DNA from: Ruminococcus sp. | Lineage (GTDB): Bacteria > Bacillota > Clostridia > Oscillospirales > Ruminococcaceae | Length of the DNA stretch: 50,554 nt | Direction of reading: 5' to 3' | NCBI GenBank assembly: GCA_017626015.1 | Contig: JAGAJO010000026.1 | Location: 1-50,554 of the forward strand | In this document: piece by piece, positions 25,568-33,420 of the stretch | Position numbering within the stretch: the stretch's first letter is position 1 | Layout: every line of letters starts with the position of its first letter | Notes under the pieces: model-generated | The model's input: only the letters and a program-made list of their open reading frames with translations | What the model was told of the DNA's origin: nothing | Databases searched by the model: none | Program-made: the position numbers and the translations under genes

Positions 25568-26401
25568 GTGTTTAAAATAGTAACAAGAAAGCAGCTTAAC
25601 GAAAACGTCGTTCTTATGGAAATAGATGCGCCTTTTATTGCCGCAAAGGCAGAGGCAGGTCAGTTTATTATTTACAGAGTGAACGAGCAGGGCGAAAGGG
25701 TGCCTCTTACTATTGCTGATTATGACAGAGAAAAAGGAACTATTACAATTATATTCCAGGTTATCGGAGGCTCTACAATGGAGCTTGCAAAGCTGAACGA
25801 GGGAGACTTTATCCACGATGTAGTCGGTCCTCTCGGCGTTGCCACCGAATATAAAGAGGGTGCAAAAAGGATCGCTGTAGTCGGCGGAGGCGTCGGCTGC
25901 GCTATAGCCTATCCTCAGGCTAAGAAGCTTTTCGGTATGGGCGTAGAGGTAGATCTTATCGCAGGCTTCAGAAGCAAGAACATAGTCATTCTTGAAGATG
26001 AGATGAGCAAGGCTTCCACACACCTTCATATATGTACGGACGACGGCTCATACGGATATCACGGCTTTGTCACCAACAAGCTTCAGGAGCTTATCGACAG
26101 CGGAGCAGAGTTTGACGAGGTAATCGCTATAGGTCCGGTGCCTATGATGAAATTCGTATGTCAGGTCACTAAGCCATATGGTATCAAGACGCTTGTTTCC
26201 CTTAACCCTATAATGATCGACGGAACGGGAATGTGCGGCGGCTGCCGTGTCACCGTAGACGGAAAGATCAGATACGCCTGCGTTGACGGACCTGATTTTG
26301 ACGGTCACAAGGTAGATTTCGACGAGCTTATGAGAAGAAACTCAACCTATAGGGAAGACGAAAAGAAGCACGTTTGCAGACTTACGGGAGGTGTAAGATA
26401 A
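25568..26401 (+). CDS. nfnA: NADH-dependent reduced ferredoxin:NADP+ oxidoreductase, small subunit
   Basis: FAD- and [2Fe-2S]-containing subunit of the electron-bifurcating Nfn complex. The 277 aa show a ferredoxin-reductase FAD domain (VPLTIADYD), the nucleotide-binding AVVGGGVGCAIAYP, and a cysteine cluster MCGGCRVTV with a downstream C in RYACVDGPDFDG. The start is GTG behind GGGAGG. Its stop overlaps the nfnB ATG by one base (TAATG). The complex balances NADH, NADPH and ferredoxin in anaerobes. The alternative name, sulfide dehydrogenase beta subunit, describes the same family. Confidence 0.92.
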   Translation: MFKIVTRKQLNENVVLMEIDAPFIAAKAEAGQFIIYRVNEQGERVPLTIADYDREKGTITIIFQVIGGSTMELAKLNEGDFIHDVVGPLGVATEYKEGAKRIAVVGGGVGCAIAYPQAKKLFGMGVEVDLIAGFRSKNIVILEDEMSKASTHLHICTDDGSYGYHGFVTNKLQELIDSGAEFDEVIAIGPVPMMKFVCQVTKPYGIKTLVSLNPIMIDGTGMCGGCRVTVDGKIRYACVDGPDFDGHKVDFDELMRRNSTYREDEKKHVCRLTGGVR

Positions 26402-27786
26402 TGCCGAATATGAGCTTGACCAAAACTCCCATAGCGGAGCAGGATCCAAAGGTAAGAGCAAGAAATTTTAAAGAGGTAACTCTCGGATATACCCCTGAGG
26501 AGGCTATGGAGGAAGCTAAGAGATGTCTTAACTGCAAGCACAAGCCGTGCATGACCGGATGTCCCGTAAGCGTAAGGATCCCCGAATTTATAGCAAAGGT
26601 CGCAGAGGGCGAATTTGAAGAGGCGTATAAGATAATAAAATCTACAAACGCTCTGCCCGCTGTATGCGGACGTGTATGTCCCCAGGAAAATCAGTGCGAG
26701 GGCAAGTGCGTAAGAGGCATCAAGGGCGAGCCTGTGGCTATCGGACGTCTTGAAAGGTTCTGTGCGGATTACATGGCTGACAAGCCTGTCGCAGCAGAAA
26801 AAGCAGAGCCTAACGGACACAAGGTAGCGGTCGTAGGCGCAGGTCCTTCCAGCCTTACCGTTGCAGGCGATCTGGCAAAGCTTGGCTACGATGTCACAAT
26901 TTTTGAAGCCTTCCACACGGCAGGTGGAGTTCTGATGTACGGTATCCCCGAATTCAGACTTCCGAAAACCATAGTTCAGCACGAGATCGACAATCTCACT
27001 GCTATGGGAGTTAAAATAATGACCAATATGGTCATCGGCAAGGTGCTTTCCATTGACGAGCTTATGGGAATGGGCTATGAGGCTGTTTTTGTCGGCTCAG
27101 GCGCAGGACTTCCCAGATTTATGGGCATAGAGGGCGAAGGACTTGTAGGCGTTTACTCGGCTAACGAGTATCTTACAAGAATAAACCTTATGAAGGCTTA
27201 CAAGGACGAATATGCAACGCCTATCCTCAAATCAAAGAAGGTCGCTGTCGTAGGCGGAGGAAACGTTGCTATGGACGCTGCCCGTTCTGCAATGAGACTC
27301 GGCGCAGAACACGTTTATATTGTATACAGACGTTCTATGGACGAGCTTCCCGCAAGAAAGGAAGAGGTACATCACGCTCAGGAGGAGGGTATCGAATTCC
27401 TCGTACTCAATAATCCCGTTAAGATCCTCGGCGATGAAAACGGTCATGTCAGGGGAATGGAATGTGTAAAAATGGAGCTGGGCGAGCCTGACGAAAGCGG
27501 CAGACGCAGACCCGTTACCATTGAAGGCTCCAACTTTGAGCTGGAGATCGACACGGCTATCATGTCTATCGGAACATCTCCCAATCCTCTTATCAGAAGC
27601 ACGACCCCGGGACTGGAGGCTAACAAGCACGGCTGTCTTATCGTTGACGAGACGGAGTCCACAACCAAGGAAGGCGTATACGCAGGCGGAGACGCAGTTA
27701 CCGGCGCAGCTACCGTTATCCTTGCTATGGGCGCAGGCAAAAAAGCGGCTGCGGCTATAGACGAATACATTAAAAACAAAAAATAA
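26401..27786 (+). CDS. nfnB: NADH-dependent reduced ferredoxin:NADP+ oxidoreductase, large subunit
   Basis: Large Nfn subunit, homologous to the glutamate synthase small chain. The 461 aa begin with an N-terminal iron-sulfur domain (RCLNCKHKPCMTGCPV, CGRVCPQENQCEGKCV), then two Rossmann folds: AVVGAGPSSLTVAGDLA for FAD and AVVGGGNVAMDAARSA for NADP(H). YAGGDAVTGAATVILAMGAG closes the FAD fold. The start follows GGGAGG. The pairing with nfnA rather than a glutamate synthase large subunit supports Nfn. Confidence 0.93.
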   Translation: MPNMSLTKTPIAEQDPKVRARNFKEVTLGYTPEEAMEEAKRCLNCKHKPCMTGCPVSVRIPEFIAKVAEGEFEEAYKIIKSTNALPAVCGRVCPQENQCEGKCVRGIKGEPVAIGRLERFCADYMADKPVAAEKAEPNGHKVAVVGAGPSSLTVAGDLAKLGYDVTIFEAFHTAGGVLMYGIPEFRLPKTIVQHEIDNLTAMGVKIMTNMVIGKVLSIDELMGMGYEAVFVGSGAGLPRFMGIEGEGLVGVYSANEYLTRINLMKAYKDEYATPILKSKKVAVVGGGNVAMDAARSAMRLGAEHVYIVYRRSMDELPARKEEVHHAQEEGIEFLVLNNPVKILGDENGHVRGMECVKMELGEPDESGRRRPVTIEGSNFELEIDTAIMSIGTSPNPLIRSTTPGLEANKHGCLIVDETESTTKEGVYAGGDAVTGAATVILAMGAGKKAAAAIDEYIKNKK

Positions 27787-27820
27787 CGGATAAAAAAGTT
27801 GAAAAAATTTGTTAACGGAC

Positions 27821-27849
27821 TTGCATATTCAATACATATCTGTTATAAT
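27821..27849 (+). promoter_or_regulatory. Promoter of yajC
   Basis: TTGCAT (27821-27826), a 17-nt spacer, TATAAT (27844-27849). The ~108-nt leader that follows has an 8-bp inverted repeat (CAGAATTT at 27866 against AAATTCTG at 27934) around the palindrome GAGAAGCTTCTC (27908-27919). Confidence 0.7.
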
Positions 27850-27964
27850 GGTATAAGGTGACTTTCAGAATTTTCTGCCGTGTAAACAGGTCATAGATCA
27901 TGTATCGGAGAAGCTTCTCTGGCAGTCTGCCGCAAATTCTGTATTTTATTTGGAGGTCAGTAAA

Positions 27965-28297
27965 ATGAATTTATCAGCTTACGCTGCTGTTCTTACAGCT
28001 TCAGGCTCGACGCCTACCGCTGCGGGCTATGCGGCTACATTCCTTCCCTTGATCTTAGTTGTTGTCTTTTTCTACTTCTTTATCATGCGTCCTCAGAAAA
28101 AGCAGGAAAAGAAAGACGCAGAAATGAGAGACAGCCTTGAAATAGGCGATGAAGTAGTAACAAACGGAGGTATTGTCGGCATTGTATGCCAGATAAAGGA
28201 GGATACCGTCGTTATCGAGACCGGAGGAGACAGAAGCAAGATCCGTATCAAGAAATGGGCGATCGCCAAAAACGAGACGATTCACGACGATCAGTAA
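27965..28297 (+). CDS. yajC: Sec translocase accessory subunit YajC
   Basis: Single-span membrane protein of the SecDF-YajC complex, which assists protein export. The 110 aa have one hydrophobic segment (FLPLILVVVFFYFFIMRP) followed by the YajC hallmark RPQKKQEKK, then the soluble part SLEIGDEVVTNGGIVGIV. ATG 27965 is preceded by GGAGGTCAGTAAA. secD and secF are not in the window. It has its own promoter and terminator and is followed by the TIGR04086-like gene, scfA and scfB. Confidence 0.95.
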   Translation: MNLSAYAAVLTASGSTPTAAGYAATFLPLILVVVFFYFFIMRPQKKQEKKDAEMRDSLEIGDEVVTNGGIVGIVCQIKEDTVVIETGGDRSKIRIKKWAIAKNETIHDDQ

Positions 28298-28309
28298 ATA
28301 GAGATCCGG

Positions 28310-28339
28310 GACCTGTCGGCTGCCGACAGGTCTTTTTTT
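28310..28339 (+). terminator. Terminator after yajC
   Basis: An 11-bp stem, GACCTGTCGGC against GCCGACAGGTC, followed by seven T. Confidence 0.9.
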
Positions 28340-28392
28340 CTCTGCGGACGAATATATATAGGATAAAATATTTATCTGTGGAGGAATATGCT

Positions 28393-28791
28393 ATGAAGAT
28401 GCGAAGCTCAGGTAGGCTGAAAAAGCTTGCTTATCTGTACGAACCTCTTATCTCCGCTGCCGCTGCGTTCTGCATAATGCTCGCCGTGATCGGCGGATTC
28501 GCCTTTATCCTGACCAAGATCGACGTCAAGGATACGGCGATTTCAGTCATGTCCACCGCCGCATTGGGTATCGGCGCATACTGCGGAGGCTACATAAGTG
28601 GAAAGCGCAGACGCAAAAACGGTCTGCTAATGGGCGTCCTTTGCGGAGTTTTTATTTTTCTCATTGTACTTATACTGGGAGCGCTGTTTTCAAAAGCGGC
28701 GCAAAGCTTCCCGCTGTCAGCAAAGCTTGCTGTGACCCTAGTCTGCGCCGCCGCCGGAGGTGTAGTGGGAGTAAATTCCAGGAACGTATAG
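28393..28791 (+). CDS. TIGR04086-like small membrane protein
   Basis: Strongly hydrophobic protein of 132 aa with four predicted spans (PLISAAAAFCIMLAVIGGFAF, AISVMSTAALGIGAYCGGYI, GLLMGVLCGVFIFLIVLILGA, LAVTLVCAAAGGVVGV) and the short basic loop SGKRRRKNG. The length and its place between yajC and the SCIFF genes fit the TIGR04086 family as I remember it. The function is unknown. The start has GGAGG at 9 bp. It ends 97 bp before scfA, which has its own -10 element. Confidence 0.75.
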   Translation: MKMRSSGRLKKLAYLYEPLISAAAAFCIMLAVIGGFAFILTKIDVKDTAISVMSTAALGIGAYCGGYISGKRRRKNGLLMGVLCGVFIFLIVLILGALFSKAAQSFPLSAKLAVTLVCAAAGGVVGVNSRNV

Positions 28792-28851
28792 AGCATATAA
28801 ATATTTATATCAAGTTCATTATTCATTCATAAAAGGGCCGACAAAATATGA

Positions 28852-28857
28852 TATAAT
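28852..28857 (+). promoter_or_regulatory. Extended -10 element of scfA
   Basis: TGATATAAT, an extended -10 (TATAAT at 28852-28857) without a clear -35, about 30 bp before the scfA ATG. Confidence 0.5.
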
Positions 28858-28888
28858 ATATGTAACTTATTAATCGGAGGTATTTGTT

Positions 28889-29032
28889 ATGAACCATATC
28901 AAGACAATTAACAAGGCTAATCTCAAGAAAACTGCCGCAAAGGGCGGCTGCGGTAAGTGCCAGGCTTCATGTCAGTCTGCCTGCAAAACTTCCTGCACGG
29001 TTGCCAACCAGAAGTGCGAGAGAGAAGCTTAA
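28889..29032 (+). CDS. scfA: SCIFF peptide (six cysteines in forty-five residues), ribosomal peptide precursor
   Basis: Peptide precursor of 47 aa. It starts MNHIKTINKANLKKT, followed by the cysteine-rich core with C21, C24, C28, C32, C36 and C43, matching the near-universal clostridial SCIFF pattern. In studied cases the downstream radical-SAM enzyme forms a thioether crosslink on this precursor; the mature function is still unknown. The start has CGGAGG 8 bp upstream. A terminator-like hairpin separates it from scfB, which probably lets the peptide be made in excess. Confidence 0.96.
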   Translation: MNHIKTINKANLKKTAAKGGCGKCQASCQSACKTSCTVANQKCEREA

Positions 29033-29047
29033 TTTTTGCTTTTGCAT

Positions 29048-29080
29048 AAAAAGGGGCATTTTTATGTCCCTTTATTTTTT
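29048..29080 (+). terminator. Leaky terminator between scfA and scfB
   Basis: AAAAAGGGGCAT against ATGTCCCTTT, then TATTTTTT. No separate promoter for scfB is obvious, so partial read-through would set the peptide-to-enzyme ratio. Confidence 0.7.
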
Positions 29081-29103
29081 ATAATTTTATGAAGGTGAAA
29101 TAA

Positions 29104-30477
29104 ATGATACATAAGTACAAGCTTGGCGGATACAACGTTCTTCTGGACGTCAACAGCGGAGGAGTCCACTTGGTGGACGATCTTACATACGATCTGCTGG
29201 ACAACGTTGAACCGCCTTTTCAGAAGGAATGTCCCGGCGAGGTCGTAAAAAAGCTTTCAAAATCCTATAAAGACGACGATATACGGGAATGCTATGAGGA
29301 GATCGTTTCTCTGTACAACGACGGGATACTTTTCTCGGAGGATGATTACGAAAAATTTGCGCTGTCTGCCGTTGCGTCTCCCGTAAAAGCAATGTGTCTG
29401 CATATCTCACATGACTGTAACCTTAGATGCAAATACTGTTTCGCCTCTACCGGAGATTTCGGTCAGGGAAGAAAGCTTATGGACTTTGAGACAGGAAAAA
29501 GAGCCATTGATTTTCTCATAGAAAAATCAGCTGACAGATATTTTCTGGAGCTTGATTTCTTCGGCGGAGAGCCTTCAATGAATTTTGACGCCGTAAAACA
29601 GATCGTTGAGTACGCCCGTTCTCAGGAGGGACCGCACAACAAAAAATTCCGGTTTACAATTACCACAAACGGCATACACCTCACCGATGACATGATAGAT
29701 TTTATCAACAAGGAAATGTACAACGTCGTTCTGTCTATTGACGGCAGAAAGGAAGTCAATGACAGAATGAGAGTAAGAGCTGACGGCAGCGGCAGCTACG
29801 ATACCATCACAAAAAACTTCAAACGCCTTGTGGACAAGCGTCCAAAGGACAGAGACTGGTATGTACGGGGAACATACACCAAATACAATCTTGATTTTTC
29901 CAACGATGTTATGCACCTCTACGATCTGGGCTTTGACCAGATATCCGTAGAACCCGTTATGGCTGACGCTTCGGAGCCTTACGCTATAACCGAAGCGGAG
30001 CTTCCCGCAATTTTCAGCGAATATGAGGTCCTCTCGCAGAAGATCGCCAAGATCCGGAAGGAAGGAAAGTTTATTAATTTCTTCCACTTTATGCTTGACC
30101 TGGATCAGGGTCCCTGCGCAATAAAGAGACTCAGAGGCTGCGGCTGCGGCAACGAGTATGTGGCTGTCACTCCCGACGGAGATATTTACCCCTGTCATCA
30201 GTTTGTAGGTATCAAGGACTACAAAATGGGCAATCTTTACGAGGGAACGTTCGATCTTGATATGAAGAACGATTTTGCTCACGCACACGTTTATACCAAG
30301 CCAGAATGCAAAAAGTGCTGGGCGAAGTTCTATTGCAGCGGAGGCTGCAACGCAAACAACTATATGTATGCCGGCGATATCCACAACGCACACAAGCTTT
30401 CCTGCCAGATACAGAAGAAACGTCTTGAATGCGCTATTCTGATGAAGGCTGTCGAGCTTATGGACACGGCGGAATAG
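29104..30477 (+). CDS. scfB: SCIFF maturase, radical-SAM/SPASM protein
   Basis: Thioether-forming maturase of the SCIFF peptide. The 457 aa start with a RiPP-recognition-like domain (MIHKYKLGGYNVLLDVNSGG). The radical-SAM cluster motif CNLRCKYC follows at about residues 104-111. The SPASM region has GPCAIKRLRGCGCGNEY, YPCHQFVG and CKKCWAKFYCSGGCNANNY, supplying the auxiliary Fe-S cluster cysteines. The length is that of characterised homologues. The start has GAAGGTGAAATAA. It lies 71 bp after scfA. Confidence 0.96.
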   Translation: MIHKYKLGGYNVLLDVNSGGVHLVDDLTYDLLDNVEPPFQKECPGEVVKKLSKSYKDDDIRECYEEIVSLYNDGILFSEDDYEKFALSAVASPVKAMCLHISHDCNLRCKYCFASTGDFGQGRKLMDFETGKRAIDFLIEKSADRYFLELDFFGGEPSMNFDAVKQIVEYARSQEGPHNKKFRFTITTNGIHLTDDMIDFINKEMYNVVLSIDGRKEVNDRMRVRADGSGSYDTITKNFKRLVDKRPKDRDWYVRGTYTKYNLDFSNDVMHLYDLGFDQISVEPVMADASEPYAITEAELPAIFSEYEVLSQKIAKIRKEGKFINFFHFMLDLDQGPCAIKRLRGCGCGNEYVAVTPDGDIYPCHQFVGIKDYKMGNLYEGTFDLDMKNDFAHAHVYTKPECKKCWAKFYCSGGCNANNYMYAGDIHNAHKLSCQIQKKRLECAILMKAVELMDTAE

Positions 30478-30546
30478 CTCCGGCGGCAAAACAAAATCAG
30501 CTAAAAATAAGATGGTATACTTAAAATCCGAAAAGAGATATACATC

Positions 30547-31518
30547 ATGACTGTTAAAGAAAAAATCACAGAGCTTTTTGAGCTTAACAGAGGAAAATAC
30601 CTGTCAGGCGCAGAGATTGCCCGGAAGCTTGAATGTACCAGAGGCGCAGTGTGGAAAGCCGTAAAAGCCTTGCAGGACGAGGGTTATGAGATAACCGCTT
30701 CCACCAATAAGGGCTACCGACTGGAGGAAAACACAGACGTTATCACCGCCGAAGGGATAAAAAAATATCTGGACGCCCCTGAGAAATTCGATCTGCACAT
30801 TTTTAAAACGGTGGATTCTACCAATACAAGACTAAAGGAAATCGCCGTCTCGGGAGCGGCAGAGGGAACGGTGGTCATCTCGGGGGAACAGACAGGCGGC
30901 AAGGGCAGGCTCGGCAGAAGCTTCTTTTCACCTTCCGATACCGGACTGTATATGAGCGTTCTTCTTCGTCCCCGTATGTCCGCTTCGGAAGCGATAAAAA
31001 TAACCACCGCCGCCGCTGTAGCCGTTGCTGAAACGATAGAAAGATTAAGCGGAAAGCAGACCCGCATAAAATGGGTGAACGATGTTTATCTCGAAAACAA
31101 AAAGATCTGCGGTATACTCACCGAGGCCTCCTTTGGTCTGGAAAACGGAGGGCTTGAATATGCCGTGCTTGGCATAGGAGTAAATGCCTATGAACCGGAC
31201 GGAGGATTCCCGGAGAATGTCAGGGATATAGCAGGATCGGTCTTTCCGCAGCGCATACGGGATATGCGTAGCAGGCTTGCCGCCGGTATCCTGAACGGCT
31301 TTATGAAACGGTACCTTGATCTGAGCGATCCCGCCTGCTGCGAGGATTACCGTAACAGACTTATGTGGCGGGGGGAAAGGATCAGCATAATCTCAGGAGC
31401 CGGAGCTGTTCCTGCCGTTTTAAAGGACACAGACACGGATTACCGTCTGATCGTTGAATATCCCGACGGAAGTATCGGAAAAATATCCAGCGGTGAGATC
31501 AGTATAAGAAAGGCTTAG
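30547..31518 (+). CDS. birA: Bifunctional biotin ligase/biotin operon repressor
   Basis: Attaches biotin to carboxylase carrier proteins via biotinyl-AMP and probably represses biotin genes. The 323 aa have an N-terminal winged helix (LSGAEIARKLECTRGAVWKAVK), then the ligase domain with VDSTNTRLKE, GEQTGGKGRLGRSFFSP (biotin/ATP loop) and IKWVNDVYLENKKICGIL. The C-terminal SH3-like domain is present. In the loop the usual GRGRRGR reads GKGRLGR, a mild change. No biotin synthesis gene is near. Followed by a bidirectional terminator. Confidence 0.93.
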   Translation: MTVKEKITELFELNRGKYLSGAEIARKLECTRGAVWKAVKALQDEGYEITASTNKGYRLEENTDVITAEGIKKYLDAPEKFDLHIFKTVDSTNTRLKEIAVSGAAEGTVVISGEQTGGKGRLGRSFFSPSDTGLYMSVLLRPRMSASEAIKITTAAAVAVAETIERLSGKQTRIKWVNDVYLENKKICGILTEASFGLENGGLEYAVLGIGVNAYEPDGGFPENVRDIAGSVFPQRIRDMRSRLAAGILNGFMKRYLDLSDPACCEDYRNRLMWRGERISIISGAGAVPAVLKDTDTDYRLIVEYPDGSIGKISSGEISIRKA

Positions 31519-31545
31519 CAGAGATCCTCATCTGCAAAAAAACAT

Positions 31546-31577
31546 AAACGGGCGTACTCGCTTGAGTGCGCCCGTTT
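31546..31577. terminator. Bidirectional terminator between birA and the GH5 gene
   Basis: Stem AAACGGGCGTACTC against GAGTGCGCCCGTTT with an A-run before it. It is best placed to end the minus-strand GH43-GH5 transcript as well as birA. Confidence 0.75.
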
Positions 31578-31600
31578 ACTGCTTAAATGACAGGATAATT

Positions 31601-33406
31601 TTACTGCTCTCCCTTTGAATATGTAAATTTCACCGTTAGGTTTGTTACCGATGTTGTCGGCGGTATATCCATAATAGTCGGCGAACACTCAGAAGCGTCC
31701 CCCTCTGCAACTCTTGCGTCCTCCGGCGGAGAAGATACCCAGCCGTTATACAGATTTACCCTTGTGCAAAGCCCGTCGTCCGAACATGTATATTCCTCTC
31801 CGCTCAGTTCAAACGGCTCTCCGTTTACAAGCACCTCGTCAATGGTAACGATATATCCCGGGAAAAGCTTTTCGCCGTTGGCTATGCCCAGCGCTGAAAA
31901 TGCAACGCCCTTCGGTATCTTGGAATCAGTGAAGTCAAGACTCACCGTATACGTTCCCTCGCCCTCTATCTTCACGTTTTCCGCCGCTACTCCGTCGGTC
32001 TTGGAGGCAGGATCGTATTCGTCTCCCACGCTGTAGGAAACTCCGAAATCCTCGCTCTGATACATTATCCACGCTACAGCGGTGTTTTCATCCGCCTGTA
32101 TAGCCGTATCGTCAGTAAACTTTTCGGGAGCGGCGGCAAAGGTCTCGTCTATCCTCTTTTTTGCGCTCTCCGCTATCTCGTCCTCCGTCATGGAGGACTG
32201 CGCCGAAAAGCTCCTTCCGGCAAAGATCTCAGCAATATTTTCGTCCCTCATCTGCAAGGTCGTCCGCTGGAAGAAATCGCTGCAATCCCACAGCATCGGA
32301 CAGTAGTTGTACAGGTCGCAGTTGTCCAGAAAATTATTGAAGAACTTATCCGTATCGCCCTTGACGGCTCCGCCGTTTGTCAGCACGGCATATTCTCCGA
32401 TTATGATACCGTACCCCTGCTCGGAATACTTTGTCATCATCTTCATGAGCCTGTTCTGCTCCTCATAATCCTTTATATTTCCCCAGCGGGAACGGCTCGT
32501 CGTTCCGCAGTAATCCCACGGTGTATAATAATGTACAGACAGCAGAAGCTTGTTCTTTGCGGTGTCCTCAGGCATTTTAAAGCGATCGTCGCAGGTACAG
32601 GTGATATCGGTGTTATACCCGGCAATAAGCAGGAATCTCTGCTCGTTATTACCGCCCGTTCCTCTGACGGTATCCACAAACCTCTGATTTATAGCAGCTG
32701 CCGTTTCATAGCACTGATCCTTTGTCAGCGTACCCGAATCCGTAGCCACGTCCTTATCGTTGAGCCTGTCTCCAAGCTCCTCGTTTGCCGACTCGAAGAT
32801 CAGACGGTCGGAATAATCACGGAATCTCTCAGCGATCTGCGTCCACATGGAAACGTACATATCCATAGCCTTGTTCCGTGTCTCCTCGGAGGCAGAGCCG
32901 AACATTCCCCACCAGCTGCCGTCCCAGTGGTCGTTTATGATAACGTACATATCGGCATTAAGACCGTAGCCCACTACCTCCTCCACCCTGTCGAGGTACG
33001 CCTCGTTTATGGTGTAGTCGCCGCTTTCATAGTCCATAGCATTTGTCCATGCCACCGGGATCCTCAGCGAATCAAATCCCGAAGCCTTCATGCCGTCGAT
33101 CATTTCCTGCGTTGTCACAGGCTGACCCCATAAGGTCTCAAAGCTTGTGGGATCTGTATCGGGCGAATAGCTATTGTGTCCATATGCCTCAAGAGTGTTT
33201 CCAAGATTTATTCCGTTGCCCATAAGATGCACCAGCTCGGCAGCGGTCAGATCCTTGTTTATACTTCCGTCGTCGGAGGTACTGACTGATTTCCCAGAAG
33301 ACGTGCTGCCCGAACTGTTCTCCTGCTGCTTTCCGCAGCCTGCAAGCTGTGTTGAAAAACAGACTCCCATTGCCGTAAGCAATGCCAGATATGATGCTTT
33401 TCTCAT
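31601..33406 (-). CDS. GH5 cellulase lipoprotein with C-terminal beta-rich module
   Basis: Extracellular endo-beta-glucanase of clan A. The 601 aa begin with a lipoprotein signal (lipobox LAGC, C24) and a Ser/Gly linker. The GH5 domain has NGINLGNTLEAYG, VIINDHWDGSWW, the acid/base ESANEE (E209) and the nucleophile-bearing IIIGEYAVL. From about residue 440 a module of ~150 residues (AWIMYQSEDFGVSYSVGD, VSLDFTDSKIPKGVAFSALG) follows, probably carbohydrate-binding. No dockerin or LPXTG is visible. ATG 33406 follows GGAGGTAATT; an ATG six codons upstream covers that site. It lies 14 bp after the GH43 gene in one transcript. Confidence 0.9.
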   Translation of the reverse strand: MRKASYLALLTAMGVCFSTQLAGCGKQQENSSGSTSSGKSVSTSDDGSINKDLTAAELVHLMGNGINLGNTLEAYGHNSYSPDTDPTSFETLWGQPVTTQEMIDGMKASGFDSLRIPVAWTNAMDYESGDYTINEAYLDRVEEVVGYGLNADMYVIINDHWDGSWWGMFGSASEETRNKAMDMYVSMWTQIAERFRDYSDRLIFESANEELGDRLNDKDVATDSGTLTKDQCYETAAAINQRFVDTVRGTGGNNEQRFLLIAGYNTDITCTCDDRFKMPEDTAKNKLLLSVHYYTPWDYCGTTSRSRWGNIKDYEEQNRLMKMMTKYSEQGYGIIIGEYAVLTNGGAVKGDTDKFFNNFLDNCDLYNYCPMLWDCSDFFQRTTLQMRDENIAEIFAGRSFSAQSSMTEDEIAESAKKRIDETFAAAPEKFTDDTAIQADENTAVAWIMYQSEDFGVSYSVGDEYDPASKTDGVAAENVKIEGEGTYTVSLDFTDSKIPKGVAFSALGIANGEKLFPGYIVTIDEVLVNGEPFELSGEEYTCSDDGLCTRVNLYNGWVSSPPEDARVAEGDASECSPTIMDIPPTTSVTNLTVKFTYSKGEQ

Positions 33407-33420
33407 AATTACCTCCGGTT

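Noticed and set aside
26401-27786. Glutamate synthase small subunit as the identity of the large flavoprotein
   Set aside because: It is translationally coupled to an NfnA-type subunit and no glutamate synthase large subunit is present.
29575-30489. Long open frame of 304 codons antisense to the SCIFF maturase
   Set aside because: It mirrors the third-codon bias of scfB, has no ribosome site or recognisable domain, and lies wholly inside a well-identified gene.
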